From the NCBI GenBank assembly GCA_963724735.1, contig CAVRVX010000037.1, forward strand, positions 186,001 to 250,000: a stretch of DNA of 64,000 nucleotides, in the 5' to 3' direction. Both the position numbers and the translations under genes were made by a program. The DNA is from Rhodoplanes sp963724735. Lineage in GTDB: Bacteria > Pseudomonadota > Alphaproteobacteria > Rhizobiales > Xanthobacteraceae. The first letter of the stretch is position 1. The number at the start of each line of letters is the position of its first letter. Positions 31,501 through 39,451 of the stretch are shown here, in pieces. The notes under the pieces were generated by a model that was not told the DNA's origin, ran no database searches, and worked only from the letters and a program-made list of their open reading frames with translations.

Positions 31501-32327
31501 GCGAAACCATTGGCCGCGGGAGGCGCCCCGCCGGCCGCGCCCGGTCCCGCGTTGAATACGGCCGAAGTCGGCTGCGCCGAGGCGAGCACCGGCGAGACCG
31601 CGATCGGCCGCTTGTTGGGACCGGCAAAAACGGTAACCGTGCCGTCCGTCTCTACCCGCAATGCGAGCTCGGCGCCGACAAGATTGACGCTCTCGACCCG
31701 CGGACGGCCGAGCAGCAAGCTCAGCGGGGAGAAACCGGCCTCCGCCTTGGGCGCGCTTGCGACGATCATACCGTCGCTGTCGCGCAGAACGACGTAGCGC
31801 ATGCGGACCGCCATGCGCCGGTTTTCGTCGAGTTCAATGACGGTGCCGCCTATCTCGACCTTGTAGCGATGCCCGAGATTTTCCGCGATCGCGTCGGCGA
31901 GCCAGGGCGTCACGATGTTTAGCGAGATTGGGCCGCTATTGAGCCGCCACCACAAACCGCCCGCCCCGAGGACGAAGGCGAGAGCGCCTACCCCCACCAC
32001 GACTGCGATCTTACGAAAGGCCGGTCGGCGCAATGTTCGCCGGAATCGACGCCGCAGCAATGGCACGAGGCGGCTGCGTTCGAGCCGGTCCAGCGCTTTG
32101 TGGAGAAGCTCAACAATCGCATCGCAGATTACCGCAACGAAGACGAGCAGCGGGCGCAACGACCGCAGGAACGCCGGGGCGCGGCCGTGCGAGGCCTCGG
32201 CATGATCGCCGCGCTCACGATATCGCGCGAAAGCGGAGCCAGCCGGCTTGCCGCAGCGGTGCCGATGAAGGCTGTCCTCCAGGCTGCGAAGCGCCGCAAG
32301 CTTCGGATTGAAATCCTTGTCCGCCAT
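28578..32327 (-). CDS. Large AsmA-like/YhdP-like envelope protein (DUF3971 plus AsmA C-terminal)
   Basis: A 1,249-residue protein with one membrane anchor (about 110-132, VVVGVGALAFVLGAGGLWW) and a long periplasmic beta-rich repeat body. A DUF3971-like region lies in the first half and an AsmA-type C-terminal domain near the end (about 950-1200, FFETKDAGALFRFTDTYARM). It belongs to the bridge-like AsmA/YhdP/TamB superfamily thought to carry phospholipids between inner and outer membranes. The last 30 residues are Pro/Gly/Gln-rich. The Met at 32327 gives MADKDFNPKLAAL; a frame nine codons longer exists. Confidence 0.88.
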   Translation of the reverse strand: MADKDFNPKLAALRSLEDSLHRHRCGKPAGSAFARYRERGDHAEASHGRAPAFLRSLRPLLVFVAVICDAIVELLHKALDRLERSRLVPLLRRRFRRTLRRPAFRKIAVVVGVGALAFVLGAGGLWWRLNSGPISLNIVTPWLADAIAENLGHRYKVEIGGTVIELDENRRMAVRMRYVVLRDSDGMIVASAPKAEAGFSPLSLLLGRPRVESVNLVGAELALRVETDGTVTVFAGPNKRPIAVSPVLASAQPTSAVFNAGPGAAGGAPPAANGFANGFAAFLGWIDSLGTLGLDGGDLTEVGLKSGNLTVDDARNGRQSRFENIHLSLTRPQPGELAVTLGSQDAGRPWVVVAAIKPLNDGVRAIRVEARKVSVFDILMALRLDEGRIEGDVPVSASLRAEIAADGTPHFANGRVLIGPGVIGEVGKSNSRITVDRFEATVEWDAERRVVVSPFQFVSGNTRMTLVAHAQAPAQPGDAWALGLNGGSVVISPTSPDENTLLLNRILARARFDPGRNRVDIEHAEAAGMDVNIAMSGFVDLTTSDPRIVIGMAARDMSGDSFRRIWPPFVNPKVRAWVLENMAGGTVERVEIATNAPMSTLKDGGPPVPDDGLSIDLVGNGTVVQLIHGLPPVRDTDIVMRVRGRHANVALGRGLVELPSGRRLTLTNGLFDVPDSHGKAPPARIQVRVDGPVPAVAELLAMDPLREASGAPLDPAMARGTVSAQISVGMRVDPEPPKGSLNYSIVADVTNFAVDRFVMAQKIEAQTLRVTANTQGYQLKGDVRIAGTPAAIEYRKARDDPEAEVRLQAVFDDAARNRFGYDSKGGVAGPIPIKLAGRLGNSPDQENRFAVELDLTQAKIDNLLPGWSKAAGKSARAAFTYVGKDQSVRLNDVTIEGAGASVKGEAELNNGELIAASFPVFALSEGDKTTLKAERGAEGPVKVAIRGDAFDGRAFIKSMMGGSSAETKQRQAMVDFDLDLKIGTLTGFNGESLRAVDLRLLHRGGRFETFSLSSKIGGDTPLTGDMRARADGGTGQVLFFETKDAGALFRFTDTYARMYGGAMWVAMEPPNPEALPREGQVNVQNFSVRGEPSLDRIAAGAPGQPNPGVEFTLMRVDFTRAPGRLTVREGVVRGPVIGATIGGVIDYAANEVRMRGTFVPLYGLNNAFGQIPIVGLILGGGSNEGLVGLTYEVVGTPGAPVLRVNPISALAPGVLRKFLEFPMTPPLNGQVPNGQIPGGQAYDYQPTVQ

Positions 32328-32492
32328 GCGCTGGACGGCCCCGCTCCTCACCCGTTAAACCATACGCGACCTAGCGGCAGGCGGTTCCGCGGCACGTTAA
32401 GGGTCGCGCGCACATCCTTGTTCCGCCAGCGACTTGATTCCACTTTCTGAAAGCGCAACAGAGACGCTTGGAAAGCGACGAAAGGAAGGCAC

Positions 32493-32963
32493 ATGGCGGC
32501 GCTACCGGCCATCGGCACCCCTGCTCCCGACTTCCGCCTGCCGCGCGACGACGGCGGGGTTGTATCGCTCGCCGATTTTGCCGGCAGGAAACTCGTTCTC
32601 TACTTTTACCCGAAGGCTGACACATCCGGCTGCACGCGGGAGGCGCAGGCGTTTTCCGCCCTGAGCGCCGAATTTGCCAAGGCCGGCGCCGCCATTCTCG
32701 GCGTGTCCGCCGACCCCATCAAAAAGCAAAGTGCGTTCAAGGCAAAGTATGGTCTCACTCTCCCGCTCGCCTCCGACGAGACCCATCAGATGCTTGAATC
32801 CTATGGGGTCTGGGGAAAAAAGTCGATGTACGGCAAACTATTTACGGGCATCACGCGGGCGACCTTCCTGATCGGCCCCGACGGCCGGATTGCTCGGGTC
32901 TGGCCGAAAGTCAAAATCGAGGGCCATGCAGCGGAGGTCCTCGCCGCGGCCGAGGCGCTCTGA
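32493..32963 (+). CDS. bcp: Thioredoxin-dependent peroxiredoxin, Bcp type
   Basis: A 156-residue peroxiredoxin that reduces hydrogen peroxide and organic hydroperoxides. The peroxidatic Cys is residue 47 in ADTSGCTREAQAF, followed by the conserved Arg of the active site further on. The resolving Cys found five residues later in E. coli Bcp is absent (Ala instead), so it belongs to the one-Cys-like subgroup that is resolved by another Cys or directly by thioredoxin or glutaredoxin. Transcribed alone. Confidence 0.93.
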   Translation: MAALPAIGTPAPDFRLPRDDGGVVSLADFAGRKLVLYFYPKADTSGCTREAQAFSALSAEFAKAGAAILGVSADPIKKQSAFKAKYGLTLPLASDETHQMLESYGVWGKKSMYGKLFTGITRATFLIGPDGRIARVWPKVKIEGHAAEVLAAAEAL

Positions 32964-33112
32964 ATCGCCGTGACGGCAAAGTCCCACCCATCGGCTCCGA
33001 GGCATTCGCTCCTCGTACTGCAGCATAGGTTTGCGGAATCTTAACTACGTGCTGATTTCTTCTGCACGGGCTCGCCCGTGCGTATCGTTGCGTGGCAGGC
33101 CAGGGAGCGTCA

Positions 33113-34621
33113 ATGTCTGCTTGGCCTCGGTTGGACTACGCGTGCGATGACCGTGCAATCACCAATAGGACCGGTCACGACAAGAACAACCACCCTGTCC
33201 GCGCAGAGGCCGGCACGGCCGGAGCGCACCCACCGCGCAAGACGAAACCTCCAGCCAACGACTATAGAACCTCAACCCCCCGGCACGCGGCGCAGACCAT
33301 CCCCGACCATCAGCGTCATGACCGGCGGTCGATGTCGCGCGATCATCATCGCTCGCCGCCGGAAAAGGAGCCGCGGGCTGTACAGGCCGCTCCACGCCAA
33401 GCAGCCGCCAAGCGCCCTGTCGTCGTGGGCGAGAGGCGTCGGGTCCGCTTCGGCCCGATCGCATTCTGGACCGTCGTCGGCACAGTAGCGATCATTGCCG
33501 GGTGCTCGATCGGCGCCGCCGCCTATTTTGCCTTCCGCGATGACATCGTGACGCGACTGATCGCGCGGGAAGCCGATCTGCAGGCCGCTTATGAAGATCG
33601 CCTTGCGGATATGCGCGCACAGGTCGACCGGATTGCCACCCGCGAAACCCTCGATCACGAGCAGGTCGGACAAAAGCTCGAGCAGGTCCTCCGCCGACAA
33701 TCCGTGCTCGAACAGCGCGCGAGCGCGCTCGGCGCGCTCGGCGAGCCCGCCCTCACCGGCTCGGTCAAACCGGGCTCGCGCCACTCCCAGACCGGAGAAC
33801 CCGCGACCGCAACGCCTCGGCGCACGCGTGAGAGTGCGGGTCCGACGCCACCGGGCGACCGGCACAGCCGGCTCGCACCGACCACGGGCGGGACGTCGTC
33901 CGCCGATGCGGCGAATCCCGAGGTCGACCGCAAACTCCTGCGCGTGATGAGCGCGCTCGATCGCGTCGAGCAGCGGCAGGTGGCCGCCCTCACCCAAATG
34001 GAAGAAAGCTACGAGAACAAGGTTCGTCGCATCCGCGCGCTTTTCGCCGAGATCGGCGTCGGCTCGGGCAAAGGGACGGACGCGGGCACCGGCGGTCCCT
34101 ATGTTCCGGTGAAGCTGACCGGCCGTCCAGAGGATTTCGAGCGGCAGGTCCATCGCGTCCAAATCGCCCGCGGACAGCTGGAACGCTTGAGCAAGATGCT
34201 GCCCACGCTGCCGATCCGCCGACCGGTATCCGGCGAAATCGACATGAGCTCGACCTTCGGGATGCGGATCGATCCGTTCATGGGGCGACCCGCGCTTCAC
34301 ACGGGAATCGACTTCCGTGGTGAGGTCGGCGAGGCCATCCGCGCGACGGGGAGCGGAACCGTCGTGTCAGCGGAGTGGACCGGCGGATACGGCCGGATGG
34401 TCGAGATCGACCACGGAAACGGGCTGACCACCCGCTACGGACATTTGTCCAACATCGTCGTGCAGGTCGGGCAGGTCGTTAAGACCGGCCAAGTGGTCGG
34501 CCGAATGGGCTCGACCGGTCGCTCGACCGGCCCGCATCTGCATTACGAGACGCGGGTCGACGGCGCCGCGGTAGACCCGCAGAAATTTTTGCGCGCCGGC
34601 TCGCGCTTCGGCTCGTTGTAA
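33113..34621 (+). CDS. M23 family metallopeptidase, membrane-anchored
   Basis: A 502-residue envelope peptidase of the lysostaphin/EnvC type. A basic, low-complexity N-terminal 110 residues precede a membrane span (about 120-145, FWTVVGTVAIIAGCSIGAAAYF), a coiled-coil (about 150-220), a Pro/Thr-rich linker and the M23 domain near the C-terminus. The zinc ligands are in LHTGIDF and the HLHYE motif. Such enzymes cut peptidoglycan cross-links during growth or division, or act as degenerate activators. The ATG at 33113 has GGGAG five bases upstream; a frame seven codons longer does not. Confidence 0.9.
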   Translation: MSAWPRLDYACDDRAITNRTGHDKNNHPVRAEAGTAGAHPPRKTKPPANDYRTSTPRHAAQTIPDHQRHDRRSMSRDHHRSPPEKEPRAVQAAPRQAAAKRPVVVGERRRVRFGPIAFWTVVGTVAIIAGCSIGAAAYFAFRDDIVTRLIAREADLQAAYEDRLADMRAQVDRIATRETLDHEQVGQKLEQVLRRQSVLEQRASALGALGEPALTGSVKPGSRHSQTGEPATATPRRTRESAGPTPPGDRHSRLAPTTGGTSSADAANPEVDRKLLRVMSALDRVEQRQVAALTQMEESYENKVRRIRALFAEIGVGSGKGTDAGTGGPYVPVKLTGRPEDFERQVHRVQIARGQLERLSKMLPTLPIRRPVSGEIDMSSTFGMRIDPFMGRPALHTGIDFRGEVGEAIRATGSGTVVSAEWTGGYGRMVEIDHGNGLTTRYGHLSNIVVQVGQVVKTGQVVGRMGSTGRSTGPHLHYETRVDGAAVDPQKFLRAGSRFGSL

Positions 34622-34638
34622 AACGCGACGCAGGCCTC

Positions 34639-36129
34639 TTACTGCAGGGACAGTGCGACGAAGCGCAGATCGCCTTCCGCATTGGCGACCAACAGCAGCG
34701 CCGACTTGCGTCCCTCCTTCTTGAGCTGATCGATGCGCTTCTGGACGTCGGTCGCGGAGGCGACCACCTCCTGCGCGACTTCGACGATCACGTCGCCGGC
34801 ATTGAGCCGCTTTTCCGCCGCAGCCGAATTGACGTCGACGCCGGTAATGACGACGCCGTTGACGCCGTCCTTGATCTTGTAGCGCCGCCGCAGCTCGCCC
34901 GTGAGATTGGCCAGGTTCAGACCAAGCGTCTGCTGGACGACCGACTTCTCCTCCGGCGCTCCTCCGCGCTTGTTGTTTGCCGCCGCGGCCTGCTTCTCGC
35001 CATCCTCCAGACGGCCGAGCCGCACGGTCTTCCGCTCCTCCTTGCCCTGGCGCAGAATGATAACCTCGACATCCTTGCCGACCGGGGTGTCCGCGACGAC
35101 GCGCGGCAGGTCGCGCATCTCCTTGATGTCCTTGTGGTCGAACTTGACGATGACGTCGCCGGTCTGAATGCCGGCGGGCTTGGCCGGCCCCTTGTCGTCG
35201 ACGCCCGCGACGAGCGCACCGCGCGGCGGCTTCACATTCATCGTCTCGGCGAGCTCGTCGGTCATCTGTTGGATGCGGACGCCGAGCCAGCCGCGGCGCG
35301 TCTCGCCGAACTGGCGGAGCTGGTCGATCACCGGCATGGCCGTCTTTGACGGCACGGCAAAACCGATGCCGATCGAGCCCCCGGACGGCGAGATGATGGC
35401 CGTGTTGACGCCGACCACCTCGCCGTCGAGATTGAACAGCGGTCCGCCGGAGTTGCCGCGATTGATGGCGGCGTCGGTCTGGATGTAGTTGTCGTAGGGT
35501 CCGGAATTGATGTCGCGGTTGCGCGCCGACACGATCCCGGCCGTAACCGTGCCGCCGAGGCTGAACGGATTGCCGATCGCGATCACCCATTCGCCGATCC
35601 GCAGCTTGTCCGAATCGCCGAACTGCACCGCCTTCAGCGGCTTGTCCGGCTTCACGCGCAGCACGGCAAGGTCGATCTTCTGATCGCGGCCGATGATCTC
35701 CGCTTTCAGCCGCGTGCCGTCATTGAGAATGACATTGACCTCGTCGGCGTCGGAAATGACGTGATTGTTCGTGACGACGATGCCCGAGGGATCGATGATG
35801 AACCCGGATCCGAGCGAATTGACGCGGCGGGGTCCGCGTTCACGCGGATCGCCAGGTCCCTGCCCGCGCCGGTTCTTGAAGAACTCCTCGAAAAACTCCT
35901 CGAAGGGCGAGCCGGGCGGAAGTTGCGGCATATTTGTTTGCGCCTCGACCCTCTGCGAGGTCGAGATGTTGACGACCGCATCCATCACCCTGTCGGCAAT
36001 GTCGGCGATGCCGTCGGGCCCTCGCGCTGCCGCCTGACCGGCGGCGCCCAATAGGACAAGCACGACCATCAGCACCGCGGCGACCGGGCGAAGAAGGGCG
36101 GTAGAGCGATCACGAGAAAGGCCGGTCAT
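34639..36129 (-). CDS. degP: Periplasmic serine protease/chaperone, DegP/HtrA family
   Basis: A 496-residue Do-type protease. A signal peptide (about 10-35) leads to a trypsin-like domain with His in TNNHVISDAD, Asp in DLAVLRVKPD and Ser in RGNSGGPLFN, then two PDZ domains (about 285-375 and 405-490). It degrades or refolds damaged envelope proteins. The Met at 36129 (MTGLSRDR) has GGAG upstream; the alternative at 36159 is weaker. It is separated by 325 bases from the gene upstream on the same strand; that gap has no gene, and no clear stress-sigma promoter was found. Confidence 0.94.
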   Translation of the reverse strand: MTGLSRDRSTALLRPVAAVLMVVLVLLGAAGQAAARGPDGIADIADRVMDAVVNISTSQRVEAQTNMPQLPPGSPFEEFFEEFFKNRRGQGPGDPRERGPRRVNSLGSGFIIDPSGIVVTNNHVISDADEVNVILNDGTRLKAEIIGRDQKIDLAVLRVKPDKPLKAVQFGDSDKLRIGEWVIAIGNPFSLGGTVTAGIVSARNRDINSGPYDNYIQTDAAINRGNSGGPLFNLDGEVVGVNTAIISPSGGSIGIGFAVPSKTAMPVIDQLRQFGETRRGWLGVRIQQMTDELAETMNVKPPRGALVAGVDDKGPAKPAGIQTGDVIVKFDHKDIKEMRDLPRVVADTPVGKDVEVIILRQGKEERKTVRLGRLEDGEKQAAAANNKRGGAPEEKSVVQQTLGLNLANLTGELRRRYKIKDGVNGVVITGVDVNSAAAEKRLNAGDVIVEVAQEVVASATDVQKRIDQLKKEGRKSALLLVANAEGDLRFVALSLQ

Positions 36130-36454
36130 GACCTGACGATCTCCTTCGAGGAAATGCAAGGGCGTACGCGCACCGGTTTCCGGCGCGGCAGCGGCGCGAA
36201 CGCACGGCCACTGCCCCTATGTAGGAAACGCGGCGTAAGCACGGAATGGGGCGGAATAGCGACTCCCGCGCCGCCCCCGGCCGTGAGGCGTCGCCAGCTA
36301 TGCGACCTCTCCCGGCATTCCGCAATCACAAAGCGCTTGCGGGCGAGCGAGAGGCCCGGCCGATGCCGCGATCAGCTGATGTAAGCAGGAGCAAGAAGGG
36401 TGAATTTCGATTCCATCGATCTGAAATATTTCTTTCCGCACCGCGGCGACCACC

Positions 36455-36886
36455 TCAACTTGTCCGGTCCTTGTACGCCTCCGTGGCGAGCCAAGCCGAA
36501 AAGGCAGGCGCGATCGCACGCCCCGTGACCAGACCCTCGCGCCATTCCGGACGGGCTGGCCGGACGATCAGCATCCAACCCGCGCCGAACGCATCCTCGG
36601 CGAGAAGCTCGGGCTTCTGAATGAGCCCATCGTTGTGCGCAACCACGATACCGTCGAAAGCCGCCCGCGCCGCCCCCACCCATTTGCCGCCTTCGACCAC
36701 TGCAAAGGAGCGCTCTTTCTCGAATTCGCGCCCGATTCGCTTCGGCGTGAACACCAGCACTTCTCCCATCAGCGAAGCGGCCCATGGCGTGAATCCGGCG
36801 CGCACCGTCCCGTCGGCGAGCGGCTCGTACCAAATCTGGTTGTCCATGTCGTAGAATAGGTGGTCGGGATAGTCGGTGACGTCCAT
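36455..36886 (-). CDS. GcvH-like lipoyl-carrier protein
   Basis: A 143-residue protein of the glycine-cleavage H/lipoate-binding (LbpA-like) fold. FYDMDNQIWYEPLADGTVRA and GFTPWAASLMGEVLVF match the H-protein hammerhead, and the predicted lipoylated Lys is residue 68 (AVVEGGKWVGAARAAFDGIV). No gcvT or gcvP is nearby, so it is probably not the glycine cleavage H protein. Its neighbour is a DsrE-family protein, recalling lipoate-binding proteins of sulfur metabolism (the sHdr pathway). It is last of a four-gene operon, starting 35 bases after dsrE. Role in sulfur transfer is inference. Confidence 0.82.
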   Translation of the reverse strand: MDVTDYPDHLFYDMDNQIWYEPLADGTVRAGFTPWAASLMGEVLVFTPKRIGREFEKERSFAVVEGGKWVGAARAAFDGIVVAHNDGLIQKPELLAEDAFGAGWMLIVRPARPEWREGLVTGRAIAPAFSAWLATEAYKDRTS

Positions 36887-36921
36887 GCTCGCCAAACCCC
36901 GCAGCGCCCGGCCGGCGCACG

Positions 36922-37359
36922 TCAATAGGTCAGGACGCGGCAGTCGCCCTCCATAATGTCCTGGATCATCGCGGCGGCGCCCATCATCCCGCGACATTCC
37001 GGGATCAGATCGGCCTCGCTCACGTCGTAAAGCTCGAGATTGGCCGGGCACGCCCAAAACCGCGCGCCGTGCTCGTGCGCTTCCTTGATCCAATCATAGA
37101 CCGTCTTGGGATCGCCCGGCTTGACGAACAGCTTCTCCGCCACGCCCTTTTGCATTAATTCGCCGGCCGCAGCGGTGCAGAGCACGTCGACCTCGTAATC
37201 CATCGCTGCCGCCACGGCGGCGTGATAGAACGGCGCGCCTAGCTCGGTGACATTGCGCGGATCGGTGTTCATCAGCACGATCAACAGTCGCTTGATCGCG
37301 GGGCGCGCGGTTTCCCGTCGATCGTCCATCGCGAGGCTCGGTCCGCCCGCGTCAGTCAT
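36922..37359 (-). CDS. DsrE-family protein
   Basis: A 145-residue protein of the DsrE/DsrF/YchN fold, a family that includes sulfur-transfer proteins. LLIVLMNTDPRNVTELGAPF begins the fold and a conserved Cys lies in FWACPANLELYDVSEADL; other cysteines are in VLCTAAAG and PECRGMM. The start at 37359 has GGAGG seven bases upstream and overlaps the previous stop (37356-37359). Lying between an unknown gene and a GcvH-like gene, it may carry persulfide to or from a lipoyl cofactor. Confidence 0.85.
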   Translation of the reverse strand: MTDAGGPSLAMDDRRETARPAIKRLLIVLMNTDPRNVTELGAPFYHAAVAAAMDYEVDVLCTAAAGELMQKGVAEKLFVKPGDPKTVYDWIKEAHEHGARFWACPANLELYDVSEADLIPECRGMMGAAAMIQDIMEGDCRVLTY

Positions 37360-37751
37360 GGCGTGACCTCCTCAATCATCAGTCGCCGGCCGAAACGGTC
37401 GAAAAAGGTGCCCTCGTTCAGCACCAGCCGATCTTCGGCCAACCGCGCCTCCAGCGTCCGCAATTTCAGTCGTGCGAATGGATTATCGAGCGGCCCGCCC
37501 GTCTCCGCCGTCACCGGAAAAAATGCCGCGCCGTCCCAGTCCCGACCGGATCCTGCAAACATCAGCACCATGTCGCTCCAGTCGACCTCGTCGCCGATGA
37601 CGTTGAAGTAGGTCGAGCACAGCGGCGTCACGCGAGTCTCGCCAATATCGACCAGCACCACCAACGCGGTGAAAGCGCCGATCTCCGCAAACGCCGCCGG
37701 CAGCCAGCGCTCGAAATCGTTTGCCTGAGAGGTCGGGTCAGAAATCGACAA
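37356..37751 (-). CDS. Unknown protein of the DsrE/GcvH-like operon (second gene)
   Basis: A predicted 131-residue soluble protein I do not recognise. Motifs include ALVVLVDIGETRVTPL, VDWSDMVLMFAGSGRDWDGA and FFDRFGRRLMIEEVTP. I start it at TTG (37751) because GGAG lies seven bases upstream and this gives a natural N-terminus, overlapping the previous gene's stop by 14 bases; the ATG/GTG options upstream are antisense-like. Its fixed place in a tightly overlapped operon suggests a complex with the DsrE and GcvH-like proteins. Confidence 0.7.
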   Translation of the reverse strand: MSISDPTSQANDFERWLPAAFAEIGAFTALVVLVDIGETRVTPLCSTYFNVIGDEVDWSDMVLMFAGSGRDWDGAAFFPVTAETGGPLDNPFARLKLRTLEARLAEDRLVLNEGTFFDRFGRRLMIEEVTP

Positions 37752-38196
37752 GCGGCGTCTCCGGAATGTAATGCTCGAACAAGGCCCAAAACGGCTTGTC
37801 GTGCGTTCCCGCATACCAAGCTTCGAAGGACGCGAGGGCTTCACGGACATCGGCCTGAGGCGTTCCCCCGTCCGCATCGCATGCCTGCGCGAGGAAGATC
37901 GCGGTCGCGACCGGCGCGAATTGCGTAAGCACCTCGGTGCGGGCCTCGCTGTCGCCTGTCCATCCGAGGCGCGCGCGCAAAGTGGCATTCGCATAAGCAG
38001 TTGCCGCCTGCTCATCCTCGGCGCCGGACACCGCGTCGGCGACCACCCGCACGAAGTTCATGCGGCGATACGCAAAGGCGCGCTCCTGTTCGAGGGCTGC
38101 AATCCGGGCCGCCGCATCGCGGCGGAACGCCGCCTCGGCAGCTTCGGCATCGTCCGCCGCCGCCTGCAACGCGTCAAGAAAGGCGAGCATCGTCAT
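37738..38196 (-). CDS. Unknown alpha-helical protein, first gene of the DsrE/GcvH-like operon
   Basis: A 152-residue, mostly helical acidic protein (MTMLAFLDALQAAADDAEAA at the start, long Ala/Glu helix to about 45, then LTQFAPVATAIFLAQAC). A TorD-like fold is conceivable from the ALFEHYIPETPLVDF end, but I cannot support it. The ATG has GGAG six bases upstream. It starts 18 bases beyond the 3' end of tRNA-Sec on the same strand, so transcription from the tRNA may run into this operon. Confidence 0.7.
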   Translation of the reverse strand: MTMLAFLDALQAAADDAEAAEAAFRRDAAARIAALEQERAFAYRRMNFVRVVADAVSGAEDEQAATAYANATLRARLGWTGDSEARTEVLTQFAPVATAIFLAQACDADGGTPQADVREALASFEAWYAGTHDKPFWALFEHYIPETPLVDF

Positions 38197-38213
38197 TCGG
38201 CGCTCCGGAAGTT

Positions 38214-38309
38214 TGGCGGAAGAGAGTGGGAGTCGAACCCACCAAAGACCGGCTCGCGGCCCCTCCCGGATTTGAAGTCCGGACGCCCCACCGGGGACGA
38301 TTCTCCTCC
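38214..38309 (-). tRNA. selC: Selenocysteine tRNA (anticodon UCA), CCA encoded
   Basis: On the minus strand the 96 bases fold as a bacterial tRNA-Sec. The 8-bp acceptor stem is GGAGGAGA/TCTCTTCC (one G-U). The D arm, GTCCCCGGTGGGGC, is long. The anticodon loop is CTTCAAA, with UCA in the stem CCGGA/TCCGG. A long variable arm follows, then the T arm GTGGG-TTCGACT-CCCAC, and GCCA ends the gene. It closely resembles E. coli selC. It serves the UGA codon of fdoG further on. Its 5' half (38267-38309) is a direct-repeat target for integration. Confidence 0.96.
38267..38309. repeat. Direct repeat DR1: attachment core in the 5' half of selC
   Basis: This 43-base segment (anticodon loop to 5' acceptor end of tRNA-Sec) recurs at 39951-39993 with one mismatch and at 46680-46722 with ten. 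It marks the site at which integrative elements entered selC. The tRNA stays intact at this copy. Confidence 0.85.
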
Positions 38310-38400
38310 CTCTCTCAGCATATCAATAGCTTAACGCTGGTTCTAAAGAGAACAAAGCGGCACCGCGTCGCGTCTTGGACCCAAGTTGGACCCAAACGCC

Positions 38401-38640
38401 CTACAGGACGCCCTTTGCGATGGCGCCTATTACCGCAGCTGCGGCAGCATCCGACTGGTTCGTGCGCTTGGCATAGGTGCGAAGCAGGACAGCCGGATCA
38501 TGCCCGAGCCGTGCCGCGACGACATGCACGGGGACGCCGGCATCAAGCAGCGCCGTGCCATGCGACGCGCGATAGAAGGAGAGTTTGCCATTCTTCAGCC
38601 AACGAGGCGAGTGTGGGGCTGATGGATGAAGCTGATGAGC
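38401..38640 (-). pseudogene. Tyrosine recombinase (integrase), C-terminal remnant
   Basis: Reading the minus strand to the TAG at 38401 gives the C-terminal catalytic part of a phage/island integrase: SPRWLKNGKLSFYRASHGTA (box with Arg and His), VPVHVVAARLGHDPAV (LGH box) and LLRTYAKRT with the nucleophile Tyr, ending IGAIAKGVL. No start or N-terminal domain remains upstream, where a different frame takes over near 38640. It reads toward selC 100 bases away, the usual place for an integrase of a tRNA-targeting element. Confidence 0.8.
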
Positions 38641-38833
38641 TTTCCAGTTTCGAAAGCACCTCTTGGACGGTGGTGTAAGCTCGAAGAAGCGTTACCGCGT
38701 CGATATCCGTTATGGCCTCGGCGATGTCCATGAACTGAGAGGCTTTTTCCTTCGACAGTTGTCGAACGATCGCCGTCAGCACTTCACGTTGGCGAGCGGT
38801 CAATTTGGCGAGATCGGCCTCGGTCTTAATCAT
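38543..38833 (-). CDS. Small unknown protein A, paralogue of the one at 39452; 3' end fused into integrase remnant
   Basis: A 96-residue frame whose first 60 or so residues (LTARQREVLTAIVRQLSKEK, then a helical segment) are clearly related to the protein at 39452-39667 (LTPYQREVLTALVRRLSKNE). The last 30 residues are read out of phase through the integrase remnant, so the natural C-terminus is probably lost. The LTxxQREVLxxxVRxLS pattern resembles the helix of LuxR-type regulators, but there is not enough sequence to call it. Unknown island-borne family. Confidence 0.5.
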   Translation of the reverse strand: MIKTEADLAKLTARQREVLTAIVRQLSKEKASQFMDIAEAITDIDAVTLLRAYTTVQEVLSKLESSSASSISPTLASLAEEWQTLLLSRVAWHGAA

Positions 38834-38941
38834 GGGGCGGCCCCCGCAAGAGGCGATAATTCAATGCCTATTCTATCTGGAAAATAGCCTGAAAAAAAGG
38901 TGACGTTTTAGTCACGATCCGAGGCATTTCGGACAAAGATT

Positions 38942-39184
38942 TTAGTTGCGTCCTTTGGTCTGCTCGTCGGACACCCGCGCCCAGACTTCTTCCAGCTGAT
39001 TGAGGTTGAGGTGAATTTGATAGGAGAGGTCAGTGAGTGTGTCTATTTCACTAGCGGAGATTTCCCTGTGGGGCGTACCAGCAAGCACCAGAGCTAGGAC
39101 GCCGCTCAGCGCCCGTGATGACTCAATTAGAGCCGCGATCTGATCAACTTTTTCTCCTTCCAAGCGCGCTATCATCGCCCCCAC
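38942..39184 (-). CDS. Small unknown protein B of the selC-linked island
   Basis: An 80-residue, mostly helical, acidic frame (GEKVDQIAALIESSRALSGV; LTDLSYQIHLNLNQLEEVWA). Lies between the two paralogous small genes on the same strand. The start may be the GTG at 39184 or the ATG at 39175. No family recognised. Base composition is lower in GC than the flanking chromosome, as expected for an island. Confidence 0.45.
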   Translation of the reverse strand: MGAMIARLEGEKVDQIAALIESSRALSGVLALVLAGTPHREISASEIDTLTDLSYQIHLNLNQLEEVWARVSDEQTKGRN

Positions 39185-39451
39185 TCTGATTGGTCCCGGA
39201 CGATGCTTCCCGCGTTGGCAAAGAAGGATGTCTCATTAAGCCACTGGGAAAGACCATCTGGCAAAGTCGCCGGGGAGGAGATGCAGGACCCCTCTCGCGC
39301 TCAGATTTTTGGGCATTACCAGCTGTTTGAGTTGCCAGCCGTCAAGTCAAGGGCTTCGTTCCGCTTCGCCAATTCCCGCTCGCCTTCATCCCGCTAACTG
39401 AGGGTCGGCCACCTCTGCCTCTCGCAACCCGATCAGCGCGACCCTGGTGCT

